Source: Kappaphycus alvarezii (Eukaryota; Rhodophyta; Florideophyceae; Gigartinales; Solieriaceae). Taken from it: 64,000 bases of DNA. The notes under the pieces are model-generated. The model searched no databases and was not told the origin of the DNA. It saw only the letters and a program-made list of their open reading frames with translations. Positions 12,801 through 22,099 of this stretch are shown piece after piece. Each line of letters begins with the position of its first letter. Position 1 is the stretch's first letter. The translations under genes were made by a program, and so were the position numbers. Location: positions 1,054,001-1,118,000 of the forward strand of contig NADL03000604.1 in the NCBI GenBank assembly GCA_002205965.3, written 5' to 3'.

Positions 12801-12923
12801 CTTCATACTGCACAGCACCATCGCAGCAATATAGTAATATTCCTTCCGTAATGGTACAGTACGGTACGGTGGGTCACAAGCACTACTGCAACGAAACTGC
12901 AGCGCACTTCAAACAACATAATT
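6895..12923. other. AT-rich gene-poor stretch
   Basis: About 6 kb with dense stop codons in all six frames. The longest open frames are 70-90 codons without recognisable motifs. The composition is AT-rich with many short A or T runs, like very old, mutated transposon DNA, but I could name no element. A short C run lies near 12488-12495. No tRNA, rRNA or inverted-repeat cluster was seen. Confidence 0.6.
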
Positions 12924-12928
12924 ATTAC

Positions 12929-13141
12929 TATGAGAACTACAATGGATTTAGTAAAGTAAAAACGCTTGGGGAAGGAAAGCGAGGGTTGCGACGGTCGGAT
13001 GTGACGACGGTCTATCCACTAAATACAGTACAGTACAAGATTTGATCCATTGTAGTTTTTATCCAATGTGTGCCAATGTCCTTACAGGACTGTAATGTCC
13101 TGTAAGGACATTACAGTCCTGAGTCCTGTAAGGACATTACA
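12929..13141 (-). repeat. 3' LTR of copia element 1
   Basis: 213 bp. The segment from about 12931 to 13043 matches 18899-19032 closely, and both end in GGACATTACA. Near each end of the shared block sits ACTACAATGGAT or its reverse complement, giving an internal inverted repeat. It contains a TACAGTACAGTA run. The last third differs from the 5' LTR by a palindromic expansion (13085-13121). It starts with TA where the other LTR has TG, and is preceded by the target duplication ATTAC. Confidence 0.9.
13085..13121. repeat. 37-bp perfect hairpin in the 3' LTR
   Basis: Arms 13085-13100 and 13106-13121 are perfect 16-base reverse complements around the loop TGTAA (13101-13105). A second, partial copy of the right arm (GTCCTGTAAGGACATTAC) follows at 13124-13141. 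The matching part of the 5' LTR has only a short imperfect version near 19073-19092. Confidence 0.9.
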
Positions 13142-13591
13142 TTCCCTCTTCTCTTATTTAGTGAAAATTGCTCACAATGGAGAAATGAGGTTGATTTGTC
13201 ATATCCCATTTGATTAAATCGCTGAAACCATCAAAAAAATTCTCCGGGTTGACTCGGCTGCTGAGGTGCGGGCAGTTTATTCGTTCGAACTGAGTGACCG
13301 CTGGCAATGCCTAGATACTTACTGGTGGAGGTCCATGTAGACTGAACATTAAGAGTGACTGTCCTGACCATGAATTGATCCTGATCTGTAGCATGGGCTT
13401 AAGAAATTTTTGGGTTATTGCGTTGAGTCATGCATATAGTCTATCTCATATCATGGTTCGACATTTGTTATTGTCTTTTTCTTGAGAATCCATACTAACA
13501 TTCAACCTTCTGTGTTTTCCTATTATCTCTCGTCGTATTCTTCTCATTATCATTTCCATCAATTTTCTTTTCTCCAGGCATCTCAGTAGGT

Positions 13592-14344
13592 TTAACTTTT
13601 TTGTACGGTGAAAGTATTATCTTCTTCAATCGAAAAAGTGACAGGATCATCAGGCATCCGAACTTTGGTGGCAGCTATCCAAATCAAATGACGATAAGGG
13701 CTATTCTGAAGCGTGAATACTAGTGAAGGAGGAGTAGTACATTTGTTGTTCCTGATGCTTATTTCAAGTGCCTGGTTTGGTTTGGATTTTGTCATAGCAT
13801 CGGCTGGATTATTGTTTGCGGTAATCAAGCATACGGAAGTAATAGTACCATCATGGATTGGTTCGCGGCATCGATTTTAAACTTCAGAAAGAGAGGTCGC
13901 AGTACCATTCATCAAGTTATTCCACAGTGTCTGGTTGTAAATGTATGCAATTATCGGCACTTCACGTTTCAGCAACTGAAACATAATACAGCGCATATTC
14001 TTAATGCTATGTAGAGCTATATCAATTCCAATCATTTCGGCTTCCTCTGTTGAATGTGGACGACGAGGACATCTGGAGTTATGACAGAGGATTATGTTAA
14101 CAGTACTATCCTTATCAGCCAGGTAGAAGACAAATCCAACTTGAGAATGTTTTGCTGTCAAGTTCTGATATGCGCCATCGCTGTATACACGGATATGTAT
14201 GGTATCATTATCCAGTTGGACATATCGAAGGGTGGCCTTCTTGTTAGTCTTGGCTGTGAAAAGAGATGAACGAGCATCTTTGAGAATTTTCAGTATTGGC
14301 ATTCGCTCGTTGGCAGATCCTAGAGAGCTCGTGTTCCTTTGCAA
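13592..14344 (-). pseudogene. Ty1/copia RNase H domain (copia 1)
   Basis: The frame at 13877-14344 carries VYSDGAYQNLTAKHSQVGFV (the D of YSDGA), then RRPHSTEEAEMIGIDIALHS (STEAE-type motif with the catalytic glutamate) and IIAYIYNQTLWNNLMNG, where most elements have a D for D-N-Q. After a stop, the frame at 13592-13828 gives ITANNNPADAMTKSKPNQAL with the ADxxTK box that ends copia RNase H. The two frames belong together with one break near 13850. The copia 2 region at 51370-51560 is clearly homologous. Confidence 0.85.
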
Positions 14345-14411
14345 TGCGGTGCTGGCAGAAAATGCAGTTTATAGAGAAGTTCACACAGAAATCCAAGCAA
14401 GTTTTCCTGCT

Positions 14412-15399
14412 TCAGATATCAGTTTCGTGGACTCCTCGTTGGAGCTCGACTTTCGTTGCCTCATCCAATTCTTGTGGGACTGTAACCTTTTTCAAGTACG
14501 TATTCTGGGGTAGCGCGAAGTTTTCTCCTTCTGGAATGATGTCAATTACTTTGAGCTCCGTTGGTGGTACCTGTCTGTGACGAGTTTTGAAGCGTTTAGT
14601 GATCTTCGCTTCCCGTTCGGCTTGTTTTTCAGTCATTACATGAATTGTATCGTCGGTTCACATCAAAATTTCGGCATTAAGAGTTGTACTGTATAGAAGG
14701 GATCGATCGTATATGGATTGGGTATAATCAAGAACCTTCTCGCAGTACCAAGGGATAAGGGTACGACTCCAGTATTTTCCGGCTTCAATAACTCCATATA
14801 TTTGAACATGAGCCTTCTATACAATTTCGGTGATGTTGGGGTTCTCCTGGAAGTACTCTTTCGGTGGCTTGTAGAAGATGGGACGCTTGGTTGGGTTACT
14901 CCGAAGATATGCTTTGGTTACATCTCGCACAAAAACGATGAGAACTTTCCCATTCTTAGCAGCTTTTTGCTTCCAGGTAAGAATGATGGAAAATAAAATT
15001 CGGATTGTACTCAAGGAAACGCTGGGGGAATTTCCATTCACCAAGTTTCGATATTCTGAACAATCCGATGCACTCAAAAGTCTTGCGCGAAACCGAATTT
15101 CTTGAATTTAAAGTTGGTGATCGCTTGAATACCAATACCCACTTCATTTTTTGCAACTCGCAATGAGATGGGACTTGCTTGATGTGAATTGGTGAGACCG
15201 CTTCTTTGAGCATAAATGCAATCTCTTCGATTTTGCTCTCATAGAACTCCTTCTGTTGTGCTTCTGGTAGCTTCTTGAGCGACTTGATGGTTTCCACGCT
15301 TGTCAAGAAGATCAACTCTGAGTCTATTCTGGCAGTCTCTACGTTATCCCAGAATAACACAATGCAATTGTCTTCAGGGCGCATAAGGATGTTCACCAT
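14412..15399 (-). pseudogene. Ty1/copia reverse transcriptase (copia 1), frameshifted
   Basis: Three overlapping minus-strand frames make up RT. 14956-15399 begins with an acidic helix (LPEAQQKEFYESKIEEIAF) and enters the fingers with AVSPIHIKQVPSHCELQKMK, the copia entry motif before KW. 14817-15077 includes IVFVRDVTKAYLRSNPTKRP and IFYKPPKEYF, where the D of RDVTKAY is a catalytic position. 14412-14636 is the thumb/connection (PPTELKVIDIIPEGENFALP). The YVDD box appears as TDDT near 14660 with a stop next to it. Copia 2 RT at 50160-51043 aligns across most of this length. Confidence 0.82.
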
Positions 15400-15801
15400 T
15401 GAAGTTGATTCGGACGTGACAAAGATACCATTAATCAGGTGGGCGATAGGAGCACGGGAAACAGTTGCGTCAATTGTTGGAGTATCCTCATATATTTTTT
15501 GATTATTGTCAGTAACCTGACTTTCCGGGAGTTCAACTGCAGTCTCAATGTTTCGCGATTCCGGGGGAAGAGATATGGCGCCAAAGTAAGGTCGAACCCG
15601 AGATTCATGAGCTGGGTATAACTTTTTGTTATGCGAAACTGTTACGGTCGGATATTCAATGCTGGAAATGATTTCCTCTCGCTATCCAAAATTATTTCTG
15701 GGAAACCAGACCTTCTGTCTAATTTGCAATGTGGTGAATGATGTCACATCACTACGGAATGGATGCAGTGCACTGTTGATATCGTCATCGGCTCGTAATC
15801 G

Positions 15802-16470
15802 CTACGTATGGGCTCGTGCCATTTCCATCAATTCGATCCTTTCACGCACGGTTTGCGGATGACCAAGCTCGCCAAGGGCTCTTGCTATAGTGCTAAATCG
15901 CATGTAATGAGGTATTACATTATGCTTATGCTGCGCGAAGTTCCAAGCCATTTCTATATCGGATAAGAGGCGTTCTATGTCCTGTCCACAGCCATAGTTG
16001 GTATCATGAGTTAAGTTGGCAACGGCTCTGTGAAGAAACAAATGCGATCGTTCATTTCGTCCCAGTGACCATGGAGTTTCAGTCGGGATGAGACATAGTT
16101 GAGAGCCCAATTTTCTGAGCTATGTTTTCATGAGTTAGCTTGCAAGGTTTCGCCCATGGTCTACAATAGTATATACTGGAGCATCAAAAATCGGTATCCA
16201 CCTTGGGTAGTACACATGAAATTCTGTTCGCGCGGAGTCATTGAGGAGTTTCTTGCGTCGTAGTAGAAAATCTCCAATATCCAACATTACTAGCACCTTG
16301 TAATGTTTCGAGCGGACTTTTGGTTGGAAAAAGTCCTACGTGACAGCAAGGTTTGGAGTTGGGGGACGGGGGAGTGCTAGCTTGGGAAGACGTGGTAGTG
16401 TAGCACTCCGTTCACACGCTTGACTCGGAAGATTTTCAATATTGGCTTGAGATTAGCTGGAAGTTTGCGA
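15802..16470 (-). pseudogene. Ty1/copia integrase remnant (copia 1)
   Basis: The 102-codon frame 15802-16110 has LCLIPTETPWSLGRNERSHL, HRAVANLTHDTNYGCGQDIE, and then LLSDIEMAWNFAQHKHNVIP. It corresponds to the C-terminal side of the integrase core (G-x-x-E/N-R) and matches copia 2 integrase (LFPIPTESPWVICPNEHSYR at about 49540-49600). Upstream to 16470 the core continues through stops, so the catalytic aspartates cannot be placed confidently. 15400-15800, between integrase and RT, is coding-like but broken. Confidence 0.7.
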
Positions 16471-16478
16471 TGCTGATT

Positions 16479-17114
16479 CTACTGACGAAACAATTGCAGG
16501 AGGGGGCCTTTGGAAGAGTTTCGAAGTGAATTATGGAGGTCCTTGATGCCGTTAGCAGATATGGATAGCTTTGACTTCCAGTCATCACGTTCCAAGGGAG
16601 TTGTTACTAAATGCACCATCATAGAATGTGTTTTGGTTTGGAAGTTAGTTGCCTTGGCTATGAGTGGATCCCAGTTGAATGTGGAAGTCATGTTGCGGTT
16701 AGCTGTAATGAATTGTAGCCAAAAATGTGTGGTAATGTATAGTTGATGCACGGATTTCCAAACGTGAACTCGAGCATGGCTACCATTTTTCTCGCGAAGG
16801 CATAGATCAGCTGCCAATTCGCGCTTCTTGTCAAGCCCGAGAAGTAACGGGACCGTTGTTGGCGGCAGAACGAAAGCGACGAATGGAACTTGATGGCTTT
16901 GTCCACGGATATCTTGGAGGTTAGCTAGCAAACAGACTATCCCCTTCGCTTGAACAACATTTGAGACAAAACGAAATGGGCGTACTGTCGAGGGTATAGC
17001 CATTCTTTTGACTGGTATCCATCCAGCGTCAGATAACCGTTGCTCGGTGCAAATACACCTAGAGGCTCCTGTGTCGACGAGGAAAAACTTCGTGACAGGA
17101 AATACATAATGCAC
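16479..17114 (-). pseudogene. Ty1/copia aspartic protease domain (copia 1)
   Basis: The protease cleaves the Gag-Pol precursor. The frame starts MHYVFPVTKFFLVDTGASRC; DTGA is an intact retropepsin active site. After it come SNVVQAKGIVCLLANLQDI and PFVAFVLPPTTVPLLLGLD, with the hydrophobic flap-side strand and the LLLGLD motif. About residue 110 onward leads toward integrase (LYITTHFWLQF). Copia 2 has the same region with the catalytic triplet changed to DIG (near 48552). This 211-codon frame is open, but its junctions to the Gag side and to integrase need frame changes. Confidence 0.85.
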
Positions 17115-17146
17115 TTCAAGGTCATTAGCGGCTTCGGCAAGTTCCG

Positions 17147-17520
17147 TTATGGATTCCTTGATCTTGAAAGAGTTTTCAATGATTTCCGGTAAATATAAAT
17201 CACTGGAGATAAGGTGAACGCGGGCTCGGGATTTCTGGATTGTTTGTCAAGAATCGCGAATAGTTCACAAATCCATTTGTCGAATTCGTTGTTCTCTTTT
17301 TCATCGTATTCTTCTTCTGCGATATACGTTGCTAGCTCCATTACATAGTCATCGAAGTCGTCGGCATGAACGACTGTGAGTACATGAGCAGCTACGGCAC
17401 CCATGTTCTATAGTATCGTGAAACGTTCAACACGCTTGGATTTATCGGGACAATTTCGAATAAAGTGTCCGTATTGTCCACATCTATAGCATCGATTTTT
17501 GACCATCGGCAACTTCTTAT
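17147..17520 (-). pseudogene. CCHC zinc knuckle and Gag-Pol linker (copia 1)
   Basis: Directly after the Gag stop, in the -1 frame relative to Gag, the minus strand reads NRCYRCGQYGHFIRNCPDK, a textbook CX2CX4HX4C knuckle that binds element RNA. This frame ends at a stop just past RFTIL (about 17408). An 85-codon acidic linker follows (17147-17404; VHADDFDDYVMELATYIAEE) and leads to the protease. In active copia elements the knuckle is the C terminus of Gag in the same frame, so either the Gag frame has a recent indel or a -1 shift is used. Confidence 0.8.
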
Positions 17521-18783
17521 TCAGGCTGTCTGGAAAACGTTGAAGTAACCACGCCTGTAGTCGTTACTTCTGTACCCATTCTGTTGGAACGAAGCGTTGC
17601 GATACATATCAGGACGTTGGTAACGAGAGGGAGGCCTAGTCTTTGCGAAGAACGCACAAACCAATTTGGCAAGGGTATCGTTACTAAGAGGGTCGACATG
17701 ATAAGCTGGGGACGGTTTGGGATTCTGCCTTGATCGCTTGTCAGCGTTGGAGGCTGCAGTAAAGAGAGGCCGAGCAAACGTAGACGGGGATTGCGAAAGA
17801 ATAGACTCCTCATACAGCGTTTTGCACCATGGCACGTTTTCGAACACATCCTTGATCTGGCGTGTGATGGCGGAGTCGTTCTTCAAGTCAAAAGAGAGGT
17901 CCTTGTTGTGATGACGAATATGGTCAATACAGTTTCGACTAACATCATACTCCGTTGATGATAAAGTTCGAAACTGGTCATATGTGATGCCCATCCAGTG
18001 GTTAATCTTCCTTTCGAGAACGTTTGGCTCGTATAGGACGACCTTATTGAGGTGTTCAACGAAGTCGTCAAAAGGAATGCTTGAAGTCTTAATCTTCACG
18101 GCGTATTCACGTGCGTGGTGAGTCAGACAGGAGTAGAGCACAAAGGTTCGCCAGAGACTCGGGATTTTCGATACTTCCATTTGATCCAATATCGGCTGGA
18201 GCTTTTGAATGAATGGCTCACGTTCATCACCTGACAAACGATTACTGTTCTGGAATGGTGATGTAATATTCCGGATACTAGTGTTTAGGTCTGTCTCATT
18301 GGTCTTCTCCTTATTCTTTGCTGTATCTTCGTCTGGATCGGCGTCGTCATTGTCGTTGTTCAGGTCGAGATTTCTTCCTTCTAGACAATCATTAATGCAG
18401 TCTTTGCGCGTCACGTTACAACTGGGAGCTTTGCGGTCAAGATATCTCCGGAAGAAGTTGTACAGCACTACCCAGAAGCGATTGATATCATTAAGGTTAT
18501 CGGAATCAATGGACATAGCGGTATGTCCAACACGGTCTTCCATAGTATATCCGCGAAAATCGTCTTCAAGAAAAGCAGCAATTGACATCGGCATGGGCCC
18601 GGCATTCGGAGCTTTCGGCGGAATTAGGTCGGATCGAGCAGCTATGAGTCCAATGAGGGGCCATGGCTGGTCTCCTCGGATGTTTTTTGGTTGAGAAAGG
18701 AAAGAGAAAATGTGAGAAAGTTGATCGAGAGATGCAGATGGCATAGTCGCTTCCGACTGCAGAGGAGGCTCAGGTGTTGCCAT
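17521..18783 (-). CDS. Ty1/copia Gag capsid protein (copia 1), open
   Basis: A fully open 420-codon frame beginning MATPEPPLQSEATMPSASLD, in the first position after the 5' LTR and primer-binding site. Middle part: an Asp/Asn-rich low-complexity segment (DLNNDNDDADPDEDTAKNKE, about residues 140-160), then a helical capsid-like core (residues 190-330) containing YSCLTHHAREYAVKIK and HWMGITYDQFRTLS. The C terminus is basic and aromatic (YQRPDMYRNASFQQNGYRSN). It aligns by eye with the copia 2 frame at 47503-47997 (for example FENVPWCKTLYEESIL against FLRHVSWCESLFQR). The zinc knuckle is outside this frame. It could still be translated, though no active pol is seen here. Confidence 0.85.
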   Translation of the reverse strand: MATPEPPLQSEATMPSASLDQLSHIFSFLSQPKNIRGDQPWPLIGLIAARSDLIPPKAPNAGPMPMSIAAFLEDDFRGYTMEDRVGHTAMSIDSDNLNDINRFWVVLYNFFRRYLDRKAPSCNVTRKDCINDCLEGRNLDLNNDNDDADPDEDTAKNKEKTNETDLNTSIRNITSPFQNSNRLSGDEREPFIQKLQPILDQMEVSKIPSLWRTFVLYSCLTHHAREYAVKIKTSSIPFDDFVEHLNKVVLYEPNVLERKINHWMGITYDQFRTLSSTEYDVSRNCIDHIRHHNKDLSFDLKNDSAITRQIKDVFENVPWCKTLYEESILSQSPSTFARPLFTAASNADKRSRQNPKPSPAYHVDPLSNDTLAKLVCAFFAKTRPPSRYQRPDMYRNASFQQNGYRSNDYRRGYFNVFQTA

Positions 18784-18886
18784 CTTGAGGCCAGCAGCAG
18801 GGACGTGTTAGGTAGCCTCTTGTTTGTCCAATGGACGGGTTAGGTGGCCTTTCAACGCAAATGTCGAGTCCTGGTGTTCTCTGACA

Positions 18887-18896
18887 GATGCTTCCA
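18887..18896 (-). promoter_or_regulatory. Primer-binding site of copia 1
   Basis: Immediately inside the 5' LTR the minus strand reads TGGAAGCATC. Copia 2 has TGTGAGCATCGCC and the chromovirus TGGTAGCATCGCC at the same place. The common pattern TGGTAGCATCG would pair with a tRNA 3' end CGATGCTACCA. The 5' acceptor strand of that tRNA would start AGCATCG, giving an A1-U72 pair, which in eukaryotes marks initiator tRNA-Met. Confidence 0.65.
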
Positions 18897-19092
18897 TGTG
18901 GGAACTACAATGGATTTAGTAAAGTAAAAACGCTTGGGGAAGGAAGGCGAGGGTTTCGACGGTCGGATGTGACGACGGTCTATCCACTAAATACAGTACA
19001 GTATAAGACAGTACAGTATAAGATTTGATCCATTGTGTGCCAATACTCAATGAAGTAAAGTTTCTCTCAAAATGTCCTTGCGGGACATTACA
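18897..19092 (-). repeat. 5' LTR of copia element 1
   Basis: 196 bp, starting TG and ending CA on the plus strand. It is followed directly by the target duplication ATTAC (19093-19097). It has an extra short direct repeat (CAGTATAAGA twice near 19004-19025) not seen in the 3' LTR, and lacks the long hairpin of that copy. Orientation is given by its position next to the primer-binding site and the Gag start. Confidence 0.9.
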
Positions 19093-19097
19093 ATTAC

Positions 19098-19745
19098 AAT
19101 TGTTTCAAAACAGGGTTGTGGCTTGCCAGAACTCAACACGTGCGCACTGTTGTAACTACGCCGATGGCGAAATACGGTACAATCTGGCGGTCGGATTTTG
19201 CCGTTTTGAAAGATTACTGAAGATACTTTGACATTTCTGGCAACAATTTCATCGTTGTTCCACTATGCATGCATACACTATAACCTTCAAATTCCTTAAC
19301 GCCCATTCTACGTATGCCCGATTCTTCACTCCTACAAAATCATAGTAGTTACCGCAAAAAAACCCTCGAGCCAATCAGACAAATGCTTTTCATGTCGCTA
19401 GCACTTTCATCGACGACTTTGTTCAACAAATTGCGTCATGCTGCCCAGAGGAGGTAGTGGCAACTACGGCCTCATTTACAAACAATCGAAACTCCATACT
19501 TTCACAGCCGCTAATTATCCCCTGCACTACCCCCACCTTCATAGTTCTCTCGTATCCTGCCTTCTCTTCTCTCATTGTCCCAAATTGTCATCCTTCGCAT
19601 GTGCCCACACTCACCTAGAAAGCCTCACTTCAACGGTCCAATCGCCAATTTCCACAACATGATGGCCCATCCGTAATGCGCTTCCTTCTCCCTCTATGGA
19701 CAAAACCTAACCCCCCATCCCTAGCCTTCCAGCCTGCCAAAAACA
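19098..19745. other. Intergenic, downstream of the Ldb gene
   Basis: No supported gene. From about 19400 the sequence becomes C-rich on the plus strand and probably holds the 3' untranslated region of the minus-strand Ldb gene. Short plus frames here have no recognisable motifs. Confidence 0.5.
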
Positions 19746-22099
19746 TCATTTCTGTCCCGTATTCTGGCCTGTTTTCTGACGCTTGTCCGCTCTTTCATCT
19801 CCCACGACCCCACCTCCGCCCCTTCTAGAGCTACCCGTCGATTGCACATTGTCCTTGCCACCATCACCCTCTGCTCGCGATCCCTTCTTTCCACCTCCAA
19901 CCCCCCCATTCTGATCTTGGCTTCCAGCTCCAAAATCCCCTCTCTCGTTTCCACCGCCACCACCTTCGCGTGCAGATTCCGAACTAGCCTCACGTTTCGC
20001 CTTTCCCCTGCCCATTCTTTGCATTGCACGTAAATTTTCACCATGGTAATCCTTCAGCCCTTGCACATTCCCCGCGCCTCGTGAACTACCAGACCCTCCC
20101 CTTCGAGAACCTCCTCTACTTCCTCGGATTCGTCGAGTCGTTGTAGGTTTGTGTCTCTCATTTTCCGTCCCCTGCGGTCTGAACATGGCCAGTCCAGGAG
20201 GAGCACTCTGCCGCGCACCACCACTTCGACTTCCCGTTCCAGATTCTCGCTGCATTCCGAGGCTTGCGTCTGCGCTGGCATCAATCAGCTGAAGATTGGG
20301 ATCAAGTTCGTCCGCACCACCATCACCTGTTCCCAGATCCCCAGCAGCTGATGAACCCAACCCCCATCCCCCTGCCCAGATGCGGCTGCAGCGACCGCAT
20401 CAATAGCCGATTGCCCTCTTTGCCTTTGATTTAAGTCTTCCACGTTCACCCCCATCCCCTTCCCAGGGAGATTCAGGTCTCCATGCCCTCGACGGCCACT
20501 TCTGTCTCCAGCATCCCCATCCGCCGCCAATATTGCTGGATTCACGTCATCAAATATCCCGGGGAAAATCAGCGGTTGCGCATTCTCTGCATTTGCAGGA
20601 TCATGATTCTGCTGATCGATAACAGGCTGTGGCTCATATTTCCATGAACTGATAGCATCTTGCAGATTTGGTACAATTGTCTCATTCTTCATTGCTGGCC
20701 TTGTGTCCATGTCCAAATTCACAGGAAATCCTCTGCTCCCACCTCCGCCACCGTCTCCCGCTGAAGCCATTGCCATACTACCGCCTGCAATTCTGTGATC
20801 TACGACTGCGCCATCCAAGACCGAGCTGATGGCCCGGTATGCATGCCCATTGGACTGGCCTCCAATCCCCGTGAAAAGGTCTCCAGTTTGAACATTCTCA
20901 CTGACCAAATTCATCAAACTAGCCAATTTCTGTGGATCCGCTGCAATTTTCGCCACCTCCTGCCCAATCTTATCCCTCATGCTGTGCAGATCGTTCGCAA
21001 TCATCATCTGCAAGACGACTGAGAACGGCAGACCAAACTCTGACAAAGCTGGTCCCAAAGGACTGCCCGCCACTAGTCCAGCCTTGAACACAAACTCTTC
21101 ATGTTTCCTCGTCGAAAACTCCCAGGATAAAATTTTCTTGTCTCGATGAAAGGTGACCCTCAAATGCCCATCCGTCATCACCATAGAATGCTCATACCTT
21201 GTAATGATGACGGTGGTGAGACAATCCACAACGACAACTCCGCTGGGTAAGAGGTACTCGCACGGGTCCTCCATTAAGGTTCGCTCTTCCTTAGCCCCTG
21301 CCTCCACTTTTGATTCCCAAATACGAGGCAAGGCTTCAACAGGGACCTTGATACTCCGTAAGCCCTTTGTGTTCCGTGAGATGAGATCGATATGAAGTGT
21401 TGCCTCTGGAGCAAAGTAGTTTGCAATGAGAGGCTTCCAAAAGCGGTCAAGGCTGACATTAGCAATTCCTTTTCGTTGGTCTCTATTAAATTGATTGAGA
21501 AGTTGAATATAGTCGCCGTATCCAACCTTCCGCGCATGTTTGGCGCGGGAGAAGAAGCCATGAGGAGTAGGATCAGCGGTGATATCATCGGACAGGTCGA
21601 AAGAGTCTGGGGGCAAAGGAGGATGAGAAGTGGGTACAGAGATGACGGGAGTTGGATCCCAGGGATTTCGGAAGGAGTTGGACTGTGAATGAGTGGTTGG
21701 AAGCGGCGGGTGGCGTTTGGAAGGGAATTGGGAAGGATTGGAAGTGGACGGGGAGGGATGAGGTGGTAAAGGCGGGTGAGAGAAGGTGGGATCGAGGAGG
21801 AAACGCTCAGGGTCCATAGAATGGTGATGAGCAGAGTATGCGGCAAGATCGGCGACTGTTGGGTCAGAGAGGGGGTATGTTGCATCGGCGGGAGGGGGCT
21901 GGGGAGGAAGGGGTGGTTGTTGAGTTGGACGTCGAAGACCACCCATGGCAGGATCCGCAGCGTCTGGAAGGATGAGTTGATCGAGAGGATTAGTGGGCCA
22001 GTTGAGGTTGAGACGATGGGGTTGACGAGAATGGGCCGGGGTCTGGGCGGGGGCAGGGGTGGGTTGCTGTGGGGTTTGGTGTTGGGCATAAAAAGACAT
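19746..22099 (-). CDS. LIM-domain-binding (Ldb/SEUSS/PtaB-type) transcriptional co-regulator
   Basis: A nuclear adaptor that links DNA-bound regulators; fungal members (PtaB, Adn1, Mfg1) control adhesion and morphogenesis. The first 604 codons start MSFYAQHQTPQQPTPAPAQT. Residues 1-180 are Pro/Gln/Ser-rich. The LIM-binding domain spans about residues 194-378 (DYIQLLNQFNRDQRKG, DRFWKPLIANYFAPEA, MTDGHLRVTFHRDKKILSWE, SVVLQMMIANDLHSMRD). This frame stops at 20285, but an overlapping frame continues from about 20330 to 19746 with a Gly/Arg/Ser-rich, probably disordered tail containing RRIRGSRGGSRRGG and a basic DKRQK end. A short intron or an indel near 20285-20340 would join them; a GT..AG pair (GTGATGG to CTTCAG, 38 nt) restores the frame, though 38 nt is very short. 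The domain call is firm; the 3' structure is not. Confidence 0.85.

Larger units (their letters stand above)
12929..19092 (-). mobile_element. Ty1/copia retrotransposon 1, near full length
   Basis: The element is bounded by two related direct repeats (12929-13141 and 18897-19092) and flanked by the identical 5-bp target duplication ATTAC (12924-12928 and 19093-19097). Reading the minus strand, the order is Gag (17521-18783), a CCHC zinc knuckle, protease, integrase, reverse transcriptase, RNase H. Integrase before RT identifies Ty1/copia. A primer-binding-like sequence TGGAAGCATC directly follows the 5' LTR. Gag is fully open but pol is frameshifted in several places, so the copy is probably not autonomous. 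Total length is 6164 bp. Confidence 0.92.
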
